A DNA stretch of 64,000 nt from Streptomyces sp. CG1 (GTDB taxonomy: Bacteria; Actinomycetota; Actinomycetes; Streptomycetales; Streptomycetaceae): NCBI RefSeq assembly GCF_041080625.1, contig NZ_CP163518.1, positions 7,867,501 through 7,931,500 of the forward strand. The letters run 5' to 3'. The notes under the pieces were generated by a model. The model was not told where the DNA came from and made no database searches. It saw nothing but the letters and a program-made list of their open reading frames with translations. Below, one piece after another: positions 61,397 to 64,000 of this stretch (position 1 is the stretch's first letter; every line of letters starts with the position of its first letter). A program made the position numbers and the translations under genes.

Positions 61397-62592
61397 TGAC
61401 CACTCCCTCCTTCCAGCGTGCCAAGTGGTCGATCGCCGCGCTCTTCTGCTTCCTCGGCTTCCAGTACGGCACCTGGGTCTCCCGCCTCCCCGCGCTCAAG
61501 GCCCGGCTGGACCTGGGAGCCGGGGAGGTGGGCCTGCTGCTGATGGCCTGCGGGGCCGGCGCGGCGGCCTCCTTCCCGCTGGTCGCCTTCCTGATGCGCC
61601 GCCTCGGCTCCCGGCGGCTGTCCCTGGTCTCGGCCGGGTGCCTGATCGCCGTACTGGCGGCCCTGTCCGTCGTACCCGACTACCCGCTGGCGCTGCTCGC
61701 CGTGTGCGCGGACGGGATCGCGGTCGGCTGCCTCAACGTGGCCATGAACGCCCAGGGAGCCGCGCTGGAGCAGTCGTACGACCGCACCGCCATGTCCCAG
61801 CTGCACGCCACATTCAGCGCGGGCCTGCTCGCCGCCGCCCTGCTCAGCTCCGGAGTGACGACGCTGACCACCTCCGTCCCGGCCCATTTCGCGCTGGCCG
61901 GCGCCCTGTTGCTGCTCCTGCTCGCGGCCGCCCGCCCCGCCCTGCTGAGCCACGCCGAACCGGCCGAGCCCAACGCGCCGCGGCAGAGAAGCGGTTGGCG
62001 CCTCCCCTCCTGGACGACCCTGCTGATGGGCTGCGCCATGGCCTTCGGCACGATCACGGAGGGAGCCATGAACGACTGGTCGACGCTCTACCTGAAGGAC
62101 GAGGTCAAGGCGTCCGCGACGGTGGCGCCGCTGGGCATCGCGGTCGTCTCCGTGATGATGCTGCTGGCCCGCCTGCGCGCGGACCGCTGGCGCACCCGCT
62201 TCGGCGACGGCCGGGTGGTCCGGGCCGGCAGCGCGGTGGCCGCCGCCGGCCTGGCCCTCGCCCTGGCGGCCGGCGGGGTGGTCCCGACGCTGCTCGGCTT
62301 CGCCTGCGTCGGCCTCGGCGCGGCCGCCATCACCCCGTGCGTCTACGTCGCCGCGGCCGGCCACGGCTCCGACGCCCTGGCGCTGGTCGCCGCGATGGGC
62401 ACCACGGGCCTGCTGGCGGGCCCCGCCCTGATCGGCTTCGTGGCGGGCGCGACGAATCTGACCCTGGGCATGACCACGGTCGCCGTATCGGCCCTGATCG
62501 TCACGGTGACGGCGTTCTGGATCCCCTGGGCCGACCGCGCATCGGTGTCCGCCGCGCCCGGGACTTCAGTTCCGGCGCACGAGAACGCGTAG
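61396..62592 (+). CDS. MFS transporter of the five-gene unit
   Basis: A 398-residue, 12-TM MFS protein: FLGFQYGTWVSRLPALKARL, MAFGTITEGAMNDWSTLYLKD, and GFACVGLGAAAITPCVYVAAA. It resembles YbjJ-like MFS exporters. The last gene of the unit, so probably exports its product. The 3' end overlaps the convergent synthase gene by 27 nt. Confidence 0.85.
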   Translation: MTTPSFQRAKWSIAALFCFLGFQYGTWVSRLPALKARLDLGAGEVGLLLMACGAGAAASFPLVAFLMRRLGSRRLSLVSAGCLIAVLAALSVVPDYPLALLAVCADGIAVGCLNVAMNAQGAALEQSYDRTAMSQLHATFSAGLLAAALLSSGVTTLTTSVPAHFALAGALLLLLLAAARPALLSHAEPAEPNAPRQRSGWRLPSWTTLLMGCAMAFGTITEGAMNDWSTLYLKDEVKASATVAPLGIAVVSVMMLLARLRADRWRTRFGDGRVVRAGSAVAAAGLALALAAGGVVPTLLGFACVGLGAAAITPCVYVAAAGHGSDALALVAAMGTTGLLAGPALIGFVAGATNLTLGMTTVAVSALIVTVTAFWIPWADRASVSAAPGTSVPAHENA

Positions 62593-63486
62593 CGCCCGGG
62601 CCGGCGGCGGGCTGACGGAACCCCGCAGCACCCCGGCGCCGCGCGCCTGTACCGCGTCCGCGGTGAGCAGTTCGATCTCCACCAGCGCACGTACGAGCCG
62701 CCGTCCGGGAGCCGGGATCAGCGTGGGCAGCTCCCGGGCGGCCGTCAAGGAGGCACGGGCGGCGGAGACTTGGTCCGCCACCAGCGCGTCCAGTCCCGCG
62801 CCGGAGCGGCCCGCGGCCAGCTCGGCCGCGCCCAGCGAGAAGCGTTCCAGGGCGGCCACCGGGATGCCCACGTGGCCCTCCCGCAGGTCCTCGGCGAGGT
62901 CGTTGACGAAGTCGAGCCGCTGGCTGCCGTCGATGAACGTCCGGCACGCGGCCCGGTACCGCCGGTCGTCGTCCTGCGGTCCGAGCAGGTCCGCGACCAG
63001 CATGAAGGCGGGGAACGAGTAGGCGTCCACATAGGCCTGATAGTCGGCCTCGGTGGCGAAGCCGGTGAAGTGCAGTTCGGCCGTGGCGGTCTCCAGATAG
63101 GCCTCCACGGTCTCGCGCAGCCGCGGCCTGGCGGCCACGGTGTGCACGAGCGCGCGCAGCAGCGGGGTGTCACTCGTCCCCGTCTTCAAGGCCTCCCGCA
63201 CCCGCTGCTCCCAGCCGGCCCAGGCCGCCTCGCGTTGCGGCAGGGGCCCGGTGTCCAGGAGGTTGTCCCCGTGGTGCATCACGGCGGTCATGGCCACCAC
63301 GTGCGGCAGCAACTGCCCCGGGAGCAGCAGCCTGGCGGCCACGTAAGCGGTGCGCCGGAATCTCCGCACCAGCTGCCGCTGCCGGTCGTAGTCCGCACGC
63401 AGCCCCGGCTCCCGGACGCCGGCCGCGTCCAGACTCTTCTTCCACCCTCGCATGAGGCGATCGTAGGGCGGCGCGGTACGCGTCAC
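62566..63486 (-). CDS. Squalene/phytoene synthase-like protein
   Basis: A 306-residue trans-isoprenyl diphosphate synthase (head-to-head) fold protein: MHHGDNLLDTGPL in place of the first DxxxD, and GSQRLDFVNDLAEDLREGHVG as the second, aspartate-rich motif. One Asp position of the first motif differs, so activity is uncertain. GTG 63486 overlaps the stop of the small cold-shock-like gene, suggesting coupling; ATG 63453 is also possible. No other isoprenoid gene is in view. Confidence 0.75.
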   Translation of the reverse strand: MTRTAPPYDRLMRGWKKSLDAAGVREPGLRADYDRQRQLVRRFRRTAYVAARLLLPGQLLPHVVAMTAVMHHGDNLLDTGPLPQREAAWAGWEQRVREALKTGTSDTPLLRALVHTVAARPRLRETVEAYLETATAELHFTGFATEADYQAYVDAYSFPAFMLVADLLGPQDDDRRYRAACRTFIDGSQRLDFVNDLAEDLREGHVGIPVAALERFSLGAAELAAGRSGAGLDALVADQVSAARASLTAARELPTLIPAPGRRLVRALVEIELLTADAVQARGAGVLRGSVSPPPARALRVLVRRN

Positions 63487-63659
63487 CGAACGGCGATCAC
63501 ATTGGTGGCCTTCTTGCCGACGACGTCGAAGAGCACCCGCTGCCCCTCGCGCGTGGTCTGTGTCTCCATGCCCGAGAACGGGCGCAGTTCGCCGTCCTCA
63601 CCGGTGATGATGCCCACGCCGTCCGCGTCGTTGTACACGGCGATCCTTCCGAGCGGCAT
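63483..63659 (-). CDS. Small cold-shock-domain-like protein (58 aa)
   Basis: MPLGRIAVYNDADGVGIITG then FSGMETQTTREGQRVLFDVVG and ATNVIAV. Lengths and strand pattern resemble a cold-shock (CSD) protein but the RNP1 motif KGFGFI is replaced by DGVGIITG, so nucleic-acid binding is unsure. ATG 63659 has GGAGG upstream on its strand. It is followed directly by the synthase gene. Confidence 0.65.
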   Translation of the reverse strand: MPLGRIAVYNDADGVGIITGEDGELRPFSGMETQTTREGQRVLFDVVGKKATNVIAVR

Positions 63660-63755
63660 CGTCCAGTCCTCCGTGGCTCGGTGGTGAAGCTCCTGATGTC
63701 CCCCGGTGAGCAGAGCATCACCCACCGTATCAAGCAGGGGGAAGCGGCATACGGC

Positions 63756-63899
63756 GCGTCGGCCACTGTTTGACCGGAAGTCAGCAGCCTTCCGGACTTC
63801 AAGCCACGGGGTCGGCCGCGGGGCGGCGTCATGGGCATCGAGGGCCTGCTGGTCGGCCCACTGTTCGATCAGGGTGAACCGGTCCGGGGCGTCGGCCAC
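63756..63899 (-). pseudogene. Fragment resembling an ABM (quinol monooxygenase) domain
   Basis: Upstream of the cold-shock-like gene and in its frame, the sequence reads DRFTLIEQWADQQALDAHDA, which resembles the ExW...AL..H core of antibiotic-biosynthesis-monooxygenase domains. No start with ribosome site, and no further match on either side. It looks like a decayed gene. Limits are approximate. The rest of 63660-63756 shows no recognisable feature. Confidence 0.4.
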
Positions 63900-63916
63900 A
63901 TTTCCGAGGCATGGAC

Positions 63917-63950
63917 GAACCCCGCTCCGGGCGATTCCGGGGCGGGGTTC
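63917..63950 (-). terminator. Terminator of a leftward gene entering at the right edge
   Basis: GAACCCCGCTCCGG (63917-63930), loop GCGATT, CCGGGGCGGGGTTC (63937-63950): 14 pairs with one G-T. It lies 26 nt beyond the stop at 63976. Confidence 0.7.
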
Positions 63951-63975
63951 CTTCCGTCGGACGGTCCAGGCTCCT

Positions 63976-64000
63976 AGATGTCCCGGAATGTCTCGATCTG
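63976..64000 (-). CDS. C-terminus of a gene continuing beyond the window
   Basis: On the minus strand the window edge reads QIETFRDI then TAG. The terminator-like hairpin just downstream suggests a real gene end. Too short to identify. Confidence 0.35.

Overview
The window is chromosomal DNA from a Streptomyces-type actinomycete. GC is very high with strong GC3 bias, genes are tightly packed and often overlap by 4 nt (GTGA/ATGA), and there are hallmark actinomycete genes: a SARP regulator, dasR-dasABC, acyl-CoA carboxylase epsilon, and DUF5999. I saw no rRNA, tRNA, CRISPR, IS transposase or phage genes.

Layout. (1) 1-5973: the 3' part of a Pnkp-type RNA end-repair gene; arginine deiminase, ornithine carbamoyltransferase and an APC permease (ADI-type arginine catabolism); and an anti-sigma-like ATPase. 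(2) 6191-14089: an aromatic acid catabolic island with enoyl-CoA hydratase, two-domain salicylyl-/2-aminobenzoyl-CoA monooxygenase-reductase, PaaX-type regulator, aryl-CoA ligase, acyl-CoA dehydrogenase and RidA. Its two rightward operons begin with near-identical promoters. (3) 14125-14980: two small genes. (4) About 15034-51388: a large biosynthetic gene cluster (BGC). (5) 51398-57237: dasR, dasA, dasB, dasC and a GH3 hexosaminidase, with three dre operators. (6) 57333-62592: a compact five-gene unit (Fe/2OG oxygenase, DUF6271-like protein, group III PLP decarboxylase, GNAT, MFS). (7) 62566-64000: a squalene/phytoene synthase-like protein, a small cold-shock-like protein, an ABM-domain remnant and the end of another gene.

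The BGC is the main discovery. It has homologues of nearly every dedicated valanimycin (azoxy) enzyme: SARP, MprF-type aminoacyl-tRNA transferase (VlmA-like), second seryl-tRNA synthetase (VlmL-like), acyl-CoA-dehydrogenase-fold amine N-hydroxylase (VlmH-like) with flavin reductase (VlmR-like), ferritin-like diiron oxidase and small membrane protein (VlmB/VlmO-like), and the diacylglycerol-kinase-like plus MmgE/PrpD pair (VlmJ/VlmK-like). It lacks valine decarboxylase. The amine side seems to come from a private lipid pathway: KASIII, ACP, KASII, enoyl reductase, desaturase, acyl-CoA carboxylase, a one-module type I PKS with decayed DH and ER, AMP ligase, thioesterase, then an aldehyde dehydrogenase/acyl reductase and a class III aminotransferase. 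The predicted product is a long-chain aliphatic azoxy compound whose serine part can be phosphorylated and eliminated.

Regulation can be read from the DNA. Seven promoters in the BGC share one architecture: 7-bp N-(G/A)TCAG-N repeats every 11 bp, then 9 bp, then a -10-like hexamer, pointing at the downstream gene. One drives the SARP gene itself, which also carries a TTA (bldA) codon and a long leader with two strong hairpins. The boxes define the cluster's operons and put accB/accE inside the regulon.
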